From positions 27,784 to 91,783 of the forward strand of contig NW_020169305.1 in assembly GCF_000988165.1 (NCBI RefSeq): a DNA stretch of 64,000 bases. The letters run 5' to 3'. How positions within the stretch are numbered: position 1 is the stretch's first letter; each line of letters begins with the position of its first letter. The DNA comes from Vairimorpha ceranae. Lineage: Eukaryota > Microsporidia > Nosematidae. Below, in pieces: positions 36,827 to 49,378 of this stretch. A program made the translations under genes and the position numbers. The notes beneath the pieces are model-generated. The model was not told where the DNA came from. It was given only the letters and a program-made list of their open reading frames with translations, and did not search any database.

Positions 36827-37465
36827 TTGTAATTATTATTTTTTTGTTTTAAATTTAGTGTTTCAGTCTTTTAAAAATATGTCATATCTTTAAAGCAAAA
36901 TTGATGTAACCTAAAATTTGTTAGTTTTAAACATTAAAACTTTTAAATAATTATATAATTAATAGATTAAGGCAAAGATGTTAAAATTACACTAAAATTT
37001 TATTGTTGTGCTACAAGTATTTGTTTGTAGTTTCTTTTACAAATAAATTATACACATATATGTATTTTGTCGTATTGTCGACATTTTTAATTAATTCTTT
37101 TTTGTTTTGTTATGTTTATCAAATATTTGTTTATTAACAAGCAAATTAAACTATATTATAAAAAATAAAATTAGACTTTCAATCTAGGCGTGAAGGTGTT
37201 TAAAGAAAATATGAAAACTTCAGACTCTAGACTTTATATTAACAGCAATTAAATTTTTTAATTAAAATTCAATGCAAACCTACGCCCGGGTAGTAAATTT
37301 CATGTTTAAAAGATAAAGATCTCTATTTAACAGTTGTTAAAAACTGTTACTAGACAAATAAAACCAAAAGAAATACTTATGTAGAACAATTAATATTTTC
37401 TTAAAGAAAAAAAATTTTTGTATAAATAATGTACGCTAAACACTTAATTCAACATAATACACATT
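36827..37465. other. AT-rich spacer between the two paralogues
   Basis: No ORF supported. A slightly GC-richer stretch (37185-37290) contains CTACGCCCGGGTAG, which includes the palindrome CCCGGG, but no larger structure was resolved. Confidence 0.55.
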
Positions 37466-38116
37466 TTATTTGAAAAACAAGAGGAAAGTAAGAATACCAA
37501 ACACGGTAGCTGCTATTAAGAAGCTCAAAGAAGATGTTTTTACATCGTTTCCGGCATTGCTAAAGACTTGTACGTTGGTTAAAGCCTCAATTAATATCGT
37601 GGTAACAATGTAACAAACGAATATTGTGTGAATTTTGTATAAAGTATCAAATCTAGTTATTCCCAAGAATATAAAAATCGCGGCAGCGATTACAGGCCCG
37701 CCAATTGAACCCATGATAGAGTAAGATGTTTCTTTAAGCAAACTCGATATTACTACACCTACCAATAGACAACAATTTACAATAGTTATAATTTGCACAA
37801 ATAGATCAATCTGACACAAGAAATAGTACAGAACTACTAGAGCGAAAAATATTCCTATTATTAAATAAAAATTGCCAGGTGCAATCATTTCTGCTCCATA
37901 AAAGAGGATTGGTGCTGATCCATGAACTAGTAATAAAAATCGAGTATATTCTTTAAATCTATTTTCTGGAGAAAATACTACATAAAGTAAAAAAATAAAG
38001 TCTAAAATAATAAGTGCTTTACTTAATGGGTTCATATTACCCGATGACTCGTTTAAGGCTGCAGGGCTAGTCTTGGCTGCTGTTGCTAAAATACATGACA
38101 AGAATAAACTCAACAT
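37466..38116 (-). CDS. Polytopic membrane protein with signal peptide (216 aa)
   Basis: The first in-frame ATG is at 38116. The longer open frame to 38167 would need a TTG start. From 38116 a good signal peptide (MLSLFLSCILATA) leads into a short Ser/Asn/Ala region and about six to seven TM helices. It is clearly paralogous to the 36191-36826 protein and shares a similar plan with the one at 34732. Together they form a local membrane-protein cluster at the edge of the gene-dense core. Function unknown. Confidence 0.8.
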   Translation of the reverse strand: MLSLFLSCILATAAKTSPAALNESSGNMNPLSKALIILDFIFLLYVVFSPENRFKEYTRFLLLVHGSAPILFYGAEMIAPGNFYLIIGIFFALVVLYYFLCQIDLFVQIITIVNCCLLVGVVISSLLKETSYSIMGSIGGPVIAAAIFIFLGITRFDTLYKIHTIFVCYIVTTILIEALTNVQVFSNAGNDVKTSSLSFLIAATVFGILTFLLFFK

Positions 38117-41100
38117 TAAAAAAGAAAAAAAATTTCTTTTTATATTTTTTTTAAAACAGTGAATCAATAAAAAGTTTTAGTGATAAATTTGACAAGTTAT
38201 ATTCTAAATTTTAAAAAAAACGAACAATTTTTTTATGTCAAAAAGAAAAAAAAAACTTTAAGTCAAAAATTGTTTACTGATTATTAAAACCAAGTAATAC
38301 AACATGTTAAACTAAATTTAGAAAACCAAATTTTTTACAAAATAAGAAAAAGTCCTTTATACAGTTTATTGATTCTTTTGAATCAAGTAGAAATCAAAAC
38401 AAATAATAAATTTAATGATTTGTACATTTTTGATTTTTTTTGTTGTGATTCTATTGCCATTCAATGTAAATGATGGTATAGATCAATACATTAATAGCAA
38501 TATGTTTGGCATTTTATTAAATTGAAAGAGTTATAAATACTTTAATATATTGATCAAATTTTTTTTATAGCTACGGATTTAAAGAATATTAAGATCCTTA
38601 TAATTTCAGACTACGTTCTTGAGTATGTACTGTAAGGCTATTAAATATATGTAGATGTTTAAACATGAAAAAATTTTTTTTAAGGTTTAGCTTTTTTCTT
38701 ATATTATTTGTTAGCTTCAATCCCGAGCGTGCCTATTTCGCATGTGCATTTTCGTTATTCTCATATTTAGCTAATATTAAGTCTCCTCTTCTGCACTACA
38801 GCGCAAGGCCATTAAGGGCTTTCTTAAGATTCCTCTCGGATGTACGCTTCTATCTGATCTAATATTTCTGATGACTTTCTATGTTTTGCGTGTTATTTTG
38901 TCATTATATACTGTCTTATGTTATATTTATTGAATTTATCGTGTTTTACATCCATGTATTACCTCAACTCATTAGCTAAAAAATGTAATTTTGTAGACTT
39001 TTGATCTTCACTTTTTGTAGATTATTGAGAAAAATAAAACCCACTTTAATAATGTGTATTTCTTTAGATTTATTCTCTATTACTACAATAGTAAGTTTTT
39101 TTAAGAAAAAAAATTTACAAAACAATTGTAAGGAATTACATTCAAATGAACTTTCTTAAATGTGCTTTAATCAGTAAACATGATTCTTTGATATAATTTT
39201 ACTGGTTTACAAAATTGTACCTTTAAATTATACACGCCTACCTAACTTTAATCTATTTAATGAACTATAATAGCAATCAACTAATGGCTTACGGACATTT
39301 CATTTTAAAATTTAAAGATTTTAGAATTTATGTAAACCCCTTCAAATTTTTCAGATAGAATGTTTGCGAGCCAAAAATTTTTGATGTAGGGAATAAAGAA
39401 CAAATAGAAAAGCTTACTAAGATTAATAGGCACCGTAAAAATCAAAATGTTATTGATAAATTTAATTTTGAAAAGCGAATACTTGAACAATATATTTTAA
39501 ATTAAGAATTATTGAAAACAAAAGATATAAATCAACCAGGAGCGAACATTGGATTTAAGATTATGTTTTTAATAATATTAAAAAATTTATATACAACGAA
39601 CAACTTTTGCTTGCAGATTCTAAAAATTTTGTAAAATAGAGCGTTCAAAGCAAATACATTTTGAATACAAAATATAAAAAGGTTGCTGCGGTATTCTTCA
39701 TGCCACTTTAAAATATATTAAAAGAAAATTAATTAATTTTTCTTTAAAAAATATATAAATAAAATTAATGAAAAAAGGCAAGATTTGATTTAAATGAACA
39801 GGAACTATTTTTATAATAAAAGATTTTTATTAACAATTATGTTATATTTTACTTAGTTACACGTAGGAGGCCTGGAGATTATCACAGTTACTTTTAAAAT
39901 TAATTAAGGTTGAGACTGTTAAACTGTTTTTTAAAATATATTGGCCATGATTAAAACTTAGAAATTTATTTTAGCAGATTACAAAATCATTAATAAAGGA
40001 TTGATTTATATTTAAATAAAAAACTTAGTATTTGATAAAAACCAGTTAAATGTTTATACAAATAAAATTTGGGCTTTTGTTAAGACTTACGTACTAATAA
40101 TTCATTTCTGAATTTTGCACTGAATAATTTTTTAATAATTATTTTTTACTAACTCAAAAAAATAAAAGTTGCATACTTGTATTAAGATTTAATTCTACAT
40201 TAGTATGGTATTAATTACAACATCGACTTTTCTCTTCTTTTTTATAAAAAATATTTTGAAATTTTTTATATGCATTAAATTTTGTAATACTCCCAAAATT
40301 TTAATATTTTAAAATAAATATAACTACAAACTAAGGCATAATAGGGGCCTTAATCACCTTAATTCACCTAAAAGAATCGGTCTGAGCAAATGATCTATAA
40401 ACTACGCTTGAATGCTAATCGAATTCTTTTCTACCAGGAAGTAAGTGTGGTAGAGAATTTTTTGTGCATTGGATAGCTACCTACCAATACTGCTACAATT
40501 ACCAGAATATTAAAGAATATTGAACAGATTATTAGATCTGCCCATACAAATTTATCTTGTCGTTTTTTACATTTTAAATTATTTTTAGTAAAGTATCTTG
40601 TTACAATTTAAATTAAGATTAAAAGCTTGTATGTTTGTTTATAACATTTTAGTGTAAATTAATTGTAAATACTTTAATTTTAATTAACATCATCAAAAAT
40701 GTCAATCTTTAGATTTTTAGGTAATGAGATTAACGTTAATATTATTTAATTCCTTATTTTCAGCCATAAAAATTTTTAGGGTTAAAAAATTATACTTATT
40801 TAAACATAGCCGATATTGATTGTAACTAAAGTATTGTACACAGGGATTATAAAGTGAGGAATAATTTTTATATATCTTTAAAAAATAATTAAATTTAAAA
40901 GCTTTATACCATTTGTATAAAAGCCTACTTATATTTTTTTTGTTGTAAATAAAATTATATTAATTACCGACATATTTATGTCATAGCCATAAATTTTATT
41001 TTAAAAAATTTTTAAAAAAGCAACTTTGCAAGCTAAATCATTGATTAAGGATCAATATAATAGAATTAAATGTATTGTTTATAAACATATTAAAATTACA

Positions 41101-41476
41101 ATTCTGTTTGCTTTTTCCGTATTAAAATAATAATTTTGTATTGGCCATATTTCCGGAGACCTACCCTAATTATCTTATAGAGTTTAAGAATTAAATATTT
41201 TTTACTAAAAAATTTAAAATTAATTAATTTTTAACAAATTAAGGTTTCACATTTCATTAAGTCACATTCTGTTTGTTAGCTAATCAAATATCAGAAAAAA
41301 AAATAAGCAGCCTATTTATTTTTAATATTTTATGATAAATAAATTATATCGATTATCATTATTTGTTTTATTTTTTTACTAATCAAAGTATTTGTTATTT
41401 ATTGATAAATTATTAGTGTTTAAAGTCATAGTGTTTCACATTTATTATATAAAAAAAATTTCTTAGTCAGTTTAAA
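38117..41476. other. Gene-poor AT-rich spacer with relics
   Basis: It marks the start of the right-hand sparse compartment. One 65-aa ORF with a signal-like start (38665-38862) is doubtful. A lysine/asparagine-rich open stretch near 39386-39502 has protein-like composition but no start codon. A GC-richer block near 40340-40510 (TACCTACCAATACTGCTACAA) weakly resembles 589-638. Confidence 0.55.
38665..38862 (+). CDS. Doubtful small secreted ORF (65 aa)
   Basis: It begins MKKFFLRFSFFLILFVSF, a plausible signal peptide, followed by a short Arg/Leu/Ser-rich tail. No CCC motif and no relative in the window. It could be a chance ORF across a decayed element, since the surrounding 38.6-38.9 kb is more GC-rich than the rest of the spacer. 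Confidence 0.25.
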   Translation: MKKFFLRFSFFLILFVSFNPERAYFACAFSLFSYLANIKSPLLHYSARPLRAFLRFLSDVRFYLI

Positions 41477-41722
41477 ATGTTGAAAATGATTTTGTTTCTT
41501 ATTCAAGCGATCTTAAGCATGACTAATGAAGGATTTGGCAATAAAAACTGGTGGGATACTTATCCACTTGGATATCCTTATTCTTATCCATTTGGAAGTT
41601 TAAATAGCGATTTTTGGGGAAACAGAATTGGTGGACCATTTAGTGGATCAGGATCATTTTCGAGAACTAGTAGTATAAATCGAACAAGAAGTATTGAGGG
41701 TGGTTCCTCAATGGATTTCTAA
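41477..41722 (+). CDS. Small secreted WW/Ser-rich protein (81 aa)
   Basis: The signal peptide is at residues 1-15. The mature part opens with NKNWWDTYP (W25, W26). It continues as a Tyr/Pro/Gly-rich region with GYPYSYPFG and ends with Ser/Arg repeats (SGSGSFSRTSSINRTRS). The plan matches the protein at 43504-43725: signal, KNxWW, Pro/Ser linker, Ser-Arg tail. Aromatic Gly/Tyr/Ser-rich short proteins are often structural wall or polar-tube components; that role is inferred. It is isolated in sparse DNA, with no CCC motif. Confidence 0.7.
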   Translation: MLKMILFLIQAILSMTNEGFGNKNWWDTYPLGYPYSYPFGSLNSDFWGNRIGGPFSGSGSFSRTSSINRTRSIEGGSSMDF

Positions 41723-43503
41723 TTTAATAAAAGTTTATGTATAGTTATAATATTTATATGTTGATTTTTTAAATTTATTTCTAATAAAGACATTGATTTT
41801 TTTAGTTTATTTTTTTATACCTTTTAAAATTAATGCAAAAAATGTAGATAACAGTGATATAATCATGTAAAAAATTTAAACATTTAATATTCATTTTTGA
41901 ATTTGTTAAAAAATATAAAACAAAAAAGAGCCATTTAAATAAAAAGTTTATTGTAACAATAAAAATACCTGCGAAAAAATTTATTAACAGTGCATATAAA
42001 TGATAAAAAATACTTAATAATTTAGAAACGCTTAAAATAAACAATTAGATAATATTTAATTGAACTACAAACAATTTTTCATAAAACAAAACATTAAGTT
42101 CTATTTAAACAACAAATATAAAATTGATGAAAAATGGAATAAATGTCGCCATTTATTAAAATTTTGCATGTAAATAATATTTTGATCGTAATTTATTGTT
42201 AATATTAATTAAAAAAAGCAGAACTTGTTTAGACCAATAAACTTACAAATATTATCCATTATACATAATTAGAGCAATAAACATATGCTTGATAAAATTA
42301 AATTTTGTTAAAGGGTTTTTTTTAATTAAAGATATTTAAAGTAAAAAATTTGAATGAAATTTTAAACTGATTTAACAATTGTAAATGCTTTTCGGAAAAA
42401 AAATTTTTGTATATAGTTATTTTAAATGTTGTAATTAAAAATATTTGAAAAAAATATATTATCATTTAAAAATATTTTTTTTTGTATTTTTGACATATAA
42501 AGACGAAAAAAGTGTTATAAAAACATTAACAGTTTACTTTTTTTGATGTCAAATTTGCATAATCTGTCAAAAATATGTTGTTTTTTCTAATATAATTAGA
42601 TTTAAATTACAAACACGAATTTCCGAAACAAAATTTTTGATTTTGATTAATTTGAGCTTTTGTTTTAAATATCAAGTAAGCATTTTTAAGGTAAAAAGTT
42701 AAGACGGCATCCTAAAAAAAATTAACGTTTTACCTTTAACGCAATTAATATTTTAGTATTTCATTTACAAAAGTTTAATATTATTTATTATAATTGTATT
42801 CTAAACTAAGTAATATTTTTCTATAGCTTAGTAATTTTGTTTAGAGCTTAGTTAATTTTTTTCACTTTTGTATAAATACGGAAAAATTTATTTTAAATAA
42901 AAAAATGAATTCTGATTTTAACTAAATAGAAAAGTAAATAGAAAAATATTTTATTAAACATGTATTAGACAATATTTAATATTTTATCTAGTGTCCATTA
43001 TATTTAGGTAAAGACCCTTGTTTTACAAAATTGTTTTAAAACTCAAAAAATCATAAAATACATTTTTTTGCCTGTTATTTTCGTTACAATTTTTTTTGTT
43101 AATTGAGTTAATTTAGACATTTTTTTGATCAGCTGTTTCTTAAAACAAATTTAATTTGAATGCAAGGTTAATTTGTTCATTTTTTGATCAATAATTCTAT
43201 TTAAGTATATGTTTGATAATTTGTGGTGCAAGTTGATTTATTTATAAAGTTAACACACTATCGCATATATTATTATTTTTTATTTTTCTGGTAACAAGAA
43301 ATTGAATAATTATTTGATATGTTTCAAGTCAGAAAAATTTTAAAGATTTAAAAATTTGACGTTTTCAAATGCCGATAAAGATGTTTAACAATAGGATTAA
43401 CAATGTATTGTTAACCTATAAAAAAAATCTCTAAACCTATCAAGAACAACTTCAAAATTGATGTTTCAGAAAAAATATTTAAATTCAAAATTTTTTACAG
43501 ATC
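41723..43503. other. AT-rich spacer between two related secreted genes
   Basis: It contains the 13-mer TGTATAAATACGG at 42869-42881. The minus ORF 41802-42044 lacks an ATG and is low-complexity, so it is not called. Confidence 0.6.
42869..42881 (+). promoter_or_regulatory. Possible TATA-type box, identical to the one at 2628
   Basis: TGTATAAATACGG matches 2628-2640 exactly. Here the next substantial gene (43504) starts over 600 bp downstream, further than expected, so it may serve an unseen transcript or be coincidental. Confidence 0.25.
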
Positions 43504-43725
43504 ATGAATTTCCACACTTTCTCATTATTTGTGTTTTTATTTGTATTCAAAATATTTGCCCAAGATAGTCAGGTCAAAAAAAACAATCTGTGGTGGAACA
43601 GACCAAGTACAACTACACCCATATCCGACCCTTTAAATCCCGATCCTTTATCTTCAGAAAATCCATTTTCATCTTCAAGATCTTCATGGTCTCGTAGTTA
43701 CAGAAGTTATTCATCGAGATATTAA
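43504..43725 (+). CDS. Small secreted WW/Ser-Arg protein (73 aa)
   Basis: The signal peptide is at residues 1-19 (FSLFVFLFVFKIFA). The mature part begins QDSQVKKNNLWWNRP (W30, W31), then a Pro/Ser/Asp linker (PISDPLNPDPLSSENP) and a C-terminus of Ser/Arg/Tyr repeats (SSRSSWSRSYRSYSSRY). It is the sister of the 81-aa protein at 41477. The basic tyrosine-serine tail suggests a structural or binding role on a surface. Function unknown. Confidence 0.7.
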   Translation: MNFHTFSLFVFLFVFKIFAQDSQVKKNNLWWNRPSTTTPISDPLNPDPLSSENPFSSSRSSWSRSYRSYSSRY

Positions 43726-44273
43726 TAATTAAAATATTTTAATATATTATTTTTTAAAACTTTATAATTTCATATTTTATTTTAGTTCTTTCATTAAGAA
43801 ATTTTTTTTAAAAGAATATTTCTGAATTTATAATAAATTTATTAAAACAAGTTTAAATTTGCTGGATTTGTACAAACACATCAAATGATATTTATTATAA
43901 TTTTTTTGATAATGTTATAAATTTAACGATATCTATTAAAATAAATGTTTTTATAATGTTTCGCTACTTGCAACATAGTTTGATTATTTTTGAAATTTCG
44001 TAACTTTTACTAAACGTATAAATTTATTAAAATTTTTATTAAATGTAACTTTTTATACAATAAAAAGTAAATGATTTTTTTCATGCAATGTTAGCTATAT
44101 AATATCTAACAAAATATGTGTTCAAATTATATTAATTGCACATTAATATAATTATTATTATATATAATTTACATGTATAAAAATCAAAATAAACTTAAAA
44201 AATTACAGAATTCCCTAAATATATAAATTTTGGTCAAAGGCTGCAACAATTTAAAAAAATAAAACAATTTTTA
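43726..44273. other. AT-rich convergent spacer
   Basis: Nothing beyond AT-rich sequence seen between two convergent secreted-protein genes. Confidence 0.6.
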
Positions 44274-44732
44274 TTACATTAATGCAGAATGTGCCACAAC
44301 AGAACCATCATATGTATAAGGAGCGGGAGGAAGATGGTCATGATAAAAATTTTTATCAAAATCATTTTCATTGTCGTCAACTTTATCAATAATTAAATCT
44401 GCTGCGGTAGACGCATATGGCCGCTTTTTATAGTCTTCATCGACTTCATCTGTATTTTTATTTAATTGATAAATCAAAAAATGAGGCTTATTCACAGGTT
44501 CAGGTGGTATTTTGTTAACTTTATCTTGTTTCTTATTTATAGGGTAGTATTTTGGGTACTCAATACTTTCCATATAATTTCGAGGGGAATGTTTAGTTTT
44601 AACAGGTTGGAAAGGATGCGGCCAGTTAGGTACTATCTTAGATTTATTTGATGCTTTGGGCATTAAACTGCAAATTATGAAGTTAATAAGAAAAAAATAT
44701 CTTATAAATTCTAATACACGCATTTTTAGCAT
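44274..44732 (-). CDS. Secreted or membrane-anchored protein, Pro/Lys/Asp-rich (152 aa)
   Basis: Residues 8-23 (FIRYFFLINFIICSL) form a signal peptide or anchor. A start at Met4 is equally possible. The rest is hydrophilic: WPHPFQPVKTKHSPRN, ESIEYPKYYP, several Pro-rich turns, an acidic stretch (DDNENDFDKNFYHDHLPP) and an uncharged end. No family recognised. It lies among other secreted-protein genes in the sparse compartment, without a CCC motif. Confidence 0.65.
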   Translation of the reverse strand: MLKMRVLEFIRYFFLINFIICSLMPKASNKSKIVPNWPHPFQPVKTKHSPRNYMESIEYPKYYPINKKQDKVNKIPPEPVNKPHFLIYQLNKNTDEVDEDYKKRPYASTAADLIIDKVDDNENDFDKNFYHDHLPPAPYTYDGSVVAHSALM

Positions 44733-47700
44733 GTCGATCTGAAAATTATATAAATAATTTAAAACCGTTAAGAAATCTGAAAACAGTTTCAGAATTCAAC
44801 TGCTGTTTTTGTAAAAGTAACATATTTGATACTTGTAAAAAGGCCCAGCTTTAATATTAATTTTGATATTTTAATATTTGTTTTTAATTTACATTGCGCA
44901 ATATAAACAAAACAAAAAGATTAATTTGTTAATGCACTAAACAAATTAAAAGGGAAAAATAATAACAGAATAAATTTTGTAAGGCTATTAAAAATTTGGA
45001 TTTGAGTTTTAGATATAATTTGATCAAAAGAATTATAATTTGCATTTAAAAAATTTCTTGCTTACAGCTTTATTTTTTAAAAACTATGTTTTTGTTTCGA
45101 ACTTGACAAAATATAACTAGAGACATGAACGATATCTATTAATCTTCAAATTGTACATAAAGTATTGTATTTTGCCTTTTTATGTTTGTTTTTAAATCTA
45201 TATCACAGTTACTTTGTAGCTACATAGACCACAAAATCATCAGTAAACAGAGCATGTCAAAAATAAAAGGCATTAACAGATCAATTTTATAAAAAAATTT
45301 TAATAACCTACTAAAATGCAATTTTGAGATACCATTCTTCGTTCTGTGTGCATAAATTTTAAAAAGAAATAATCATTTTTTTAATTTAATACCAACTACC
45401 AGAATTTATTGCTGTCTTATTAATCAGTACAGCTGCGTTATTTTTTGTTTTGTTGTTTAATTAAATTTAATTTTATTATTAAACTATGTAATAACATAGA
45501 AAATTAAACTTAATTATTTTTGCTATTACAATAAGTACCCTTACACAAGCTATAAAATTTTCATTAAATTGTTTTTATTAAATTAAAAATTATAAAATAT
45601 AATAAATAAAATTGCGAAACTTCGATTTAAAAACATACAAAAGCTTACATTTCTATAAAAATTTGTAATGATTTAGCTAATTAATACATATTATCATAAG
45701 CAAAATTAAAACGCGGCGTGTTTTTTAATTTATTTACACAAAAAAAAACATACCTTAGCTATATTTTTGAGGTAATTGATATATAAGTTTTTTAACTTTT
45801 AAAAAATTACTAAAAATTTAATTTATATAATTTTAGAACTCGTTATAAACAAAAACAAACAATGTATAAAAATTAAATAAATACCTGTTTATGTATGACA
45901 TAAAATATCAATACAGTTACAAAACTAATATGTTTATTTAATATAATTTTAAAAATATTTGTAAAAAAAACTTTGAGCCATAAAAATATTTTTTTGTGTC
46001 TTATTAATTTCTGCAACGAGCGTTTTTGGTTCTAATATAAATTATTTAAATGACTAATTTTACAGTAATTCATACAACGTTATTAGTACGGTAGATAATA
46101 CACAACAAAATACACTACTTTATAACATATTGTGTAATGATAAAATACAAATAAATATTATACGAAGAATTATTTAAATAAATGATAATTTCTGGTTCGA
46201 TAGTCGCTATTCATAAAATGATTAACGTATTTATTAAAAAGATAAATTATTTTTAACACCAAGTAGAGATGATAAAGAACGATCTAAAAACACAAAAAGC
46301 CGAAAGTTTTCAAAATCAGGATTTTTTTTGACAGTAATGCGAATACAATATTTAAAATTCTTCAACCAATAATTTACAGTAATTGTAATGATGTTTTGAG
46401 GTTTATGGATCTTTCTCAGGCGATTATTATTAATAAAAATCTGTTTATGGTAATTAAAAGTAGTTCATCTGCCCAAGAATACGCATGTATTATAATTCAA
46501 GTTTACTTATCAGGTAAAAAGTATAACAGCTAGGAAAGATAATGAATTTTTTTACAAAATAATTAATGGCTGTTGTGTTGATAAACTACACAGAATTTAA
46601 TAGTCAAAATAGTTTCGAAACAGTTTTTGAAAATGAATTGTATAAAAAGATTGGTAGTTGTACTTATTTGAACTTAGTGAATATGCTGATAAACAAGCTT
46701 CTTGGCAACAGAATGGTTTTAATTTTAATCTTAATTGTAACGGAAAACTGATAATTCTGTCGATTTTTGTTTTATTCATCATGATACTGATGAACATTCT
46801 GACTTTTAACAATGAAATAACTAGCAAAAAATAGTAATTTAAATGACAATGAAGAAGACAATTTATATAAAAATATTAATTTAAAAGAATATTAAAACAA
46901 CAAAAAAGACAAAATGCAGATTTTTAGATTATAAAACTATTCAATGCATTTCATTTAAGAGTTTACATGTTATGATTTAAATATTCTAATTATAATAAAA
47001 AAAATCACAAGTAATTACAGATGAGTTTTATTCAAATATAATACAACAAAAATATGTATGTCTTACACACCATGACCTTAAAAGATCTTGGATTTTGTAA
47101 TATTCAAAAAAAAATATGAAATCATTTAATTGGTTTAGAATATTTTAAATGCAGTTATTAAGATTATTACAAATGACAATTTTAAAACTCATATTTTATC
47201 AGATAATGCAAAAAATCTAATTTTTAGCTATCTCTAATATCTGAGCAAAATTGGAAAGTTTATCGTTAACCTTTGAAGCTATTTCGTCTTAAACATTACA
47301 GTCGGTGTTGTAATTAAATATTTAACATTAATTAAGACTAAAATTGATGAAACGTTCAAAAAGTTTAAACAATTCATTACTTAAGTTCTTTTTAAAAACA
47401 TCATAAGCCTTAATTTTTCTGATTTAGAAGCTGGAAATAATTCAATTTAGATTATATGCGATGCAAAATTGATGCAAATCAAGTAAAAGGAAATGGGTTT
47501 AATATCACAAAATAAAAAAAAGCTTTACGAAATAAATTTTTTAAATTATTTGATCTTTTAAACCAACAAAATTCTTTATACTTTTATATGTCTAGGATGT
47601 TTCCCGTAAAGCTACACCCAAAACAAAACCGACTTCTTAAATTATATGTATTTACTGGGAGTAGGTTTTTGTAAAGAGTACACAAACTTATAATAAGTAT

Positions 47701-49378
47701 AATCAAACCCGCTCAGTATTATATATGATTAGTTAAGATTTTGTAAGATTTAATTTTATAATTAACTATTTTTTTAATTAACCAAATTTAAAAATTAATA
47801 AAACTATTTACAATAAATCATGACTATATATTGTTTTTAATAACCAACTCATAATTTAAAAAAAGAAAAAAATTGAAAAAACAGTACGTTTTCTATAATT
47901 TAAAAAATAATATCACCCTATTAACTTAAACGTGTTTAAATCACAATGATTCAAAGGTGCATAAGAATAAATTACAGAGGAAGAAAATAAAACATTTAAG
48001 CTATTTACAGTGTATTAGTGGTTAGAATGTTTATAGGATTAAATAATTTATTTTTTTTGGATATAGCTTTGGTTTACTTGTACATTTTCCCCAAGTCCAA
48101 ATTTAACTTTTGCTTATCAATAACAACCTCTTTGTGTTGTACACTCTTCTGCATATCGGCGCCATCTTCGGATTTAGACTTCTTCTGTGTCTTTTCATAG
48201 TTGAACTTTCATAGTCATCTTAAGTACTTTTAATTTATATATCCTTGTATTTAGTTGTTAGTCCCGATATAAGCTGTATATTGCTTATAAAATTTATGTT
48301 AATACATCGTTCAACGCCATTACTCACGGAATAACTTTGATTTTATATTTTGTTAAAGAAGACGTATGAATGAAAGTAGTTCAAATTGTGCGTTTTTTTA
48401 CTTCTACTGTTTCAAGTTTGTCAAATAATACTATTACCATTTCTTTATTAGAATTAATTTATTAATCTTGTTCAATAAAAATATATCTGGATTTTTATAT
48501 TTCATTTTGGATTCTAAAGTGCTATTCTCATTTCTGCCTTTTCACTGGCTATAAATACATGATATGAGTGAATTTTAATCTTTTTATTATTTGTAGTGGC
48601 GTATTAATTTGAAAGATTCTATTATATTTTGACACAACAACATTGTTCACATAAACATCAATTAGATTATCTATAAATAGATTCTATCTTGCAAAGCAGT
48701 TATACTTTAAAATATTTTTGTAGCATTATGATTTATCATTTTTTGTTTATTTCTTTTTTTTGTAATTAAAAAATTAATAAAAAAAACATAAGATATTTGT
48801 CTTGATTTGAAAACAAAAGATCTATGAAATTATAGTACAATTCTTTTATTAATTAAATACAGGTTTTGTACCTAAAGTTGAAGTTTTTTTTGAACTGTAG
48901 TTAATTTTCAAATACTTCTGATAGTAAAATTGTATTATTTATATTAACATATAAAATAAACTCTTGTAAGCTGGTTAAATTTTTTGTTTTATCAAAACGC
49001 CACCAAAAAACCTATGTATCAAAACTTTGTTGTATTTGTTTGATGTTTGCTTACATTCTTTAATCAGTTTTTATATTCGCTATTGTTGTGTCGTAAAAGT
49101 TGTTTAATTTGTAGTATTATTTATTATATGCCAAATATTTTAATCTGTTTTTATTTTCCTAATCGGAATTTCAGAAAAAAAATTTTTCTGGCTATTATAC
49201 CGCGTATTTGTTATAACAGCGTGGTAGAATGACTATTTTTTATTTATTTGATTTATTTTAGCATTTTAGAAAATTTACTATTTTTAAAAGAATTTTATTA
49301 AAAATTCATAATTAAAAGAAAAATAATAAAAAGTATTTTAGAATAAAATTTTAAAAAGGGAACTTATCCCTGAAAGCA
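44733..49378. other. Large gene-poor spacer
   Basis: About 4.6 kb of AT-rich DNA without a supportable gene. Short open stretches near 46566-46827 and 48018-48200 lack good starts or consistent frames and may be decayed element fragments. No tRNA, rRNA or clear repeat was recognised. Confidence 0.55.

Noticed and set aside
38117..38167. N-terminal extension of the 216-aa membrane protein
   Set aside because: It requires a TTG start. The ATG at 38116 gives a proper signal peptide.
41802..42044. 80-codon minus-strand hydrophobic ORF
   Set aside because: Non-ATG start and Phe/Ile/Leu runs expected by chance from AT-rich DNA.
46566..46827. Overlapping short ORFs on both strands suggesting a transposase piece
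   Set aside because: No catalytic motif or consistent frame could be followed on either strand.
48018..48200. 60-codon ORF in a GC-richer patch
   Set aside because: Non-ATG start, no motif. The opposite strand looks equally protein-like, so identity cannot be supported.
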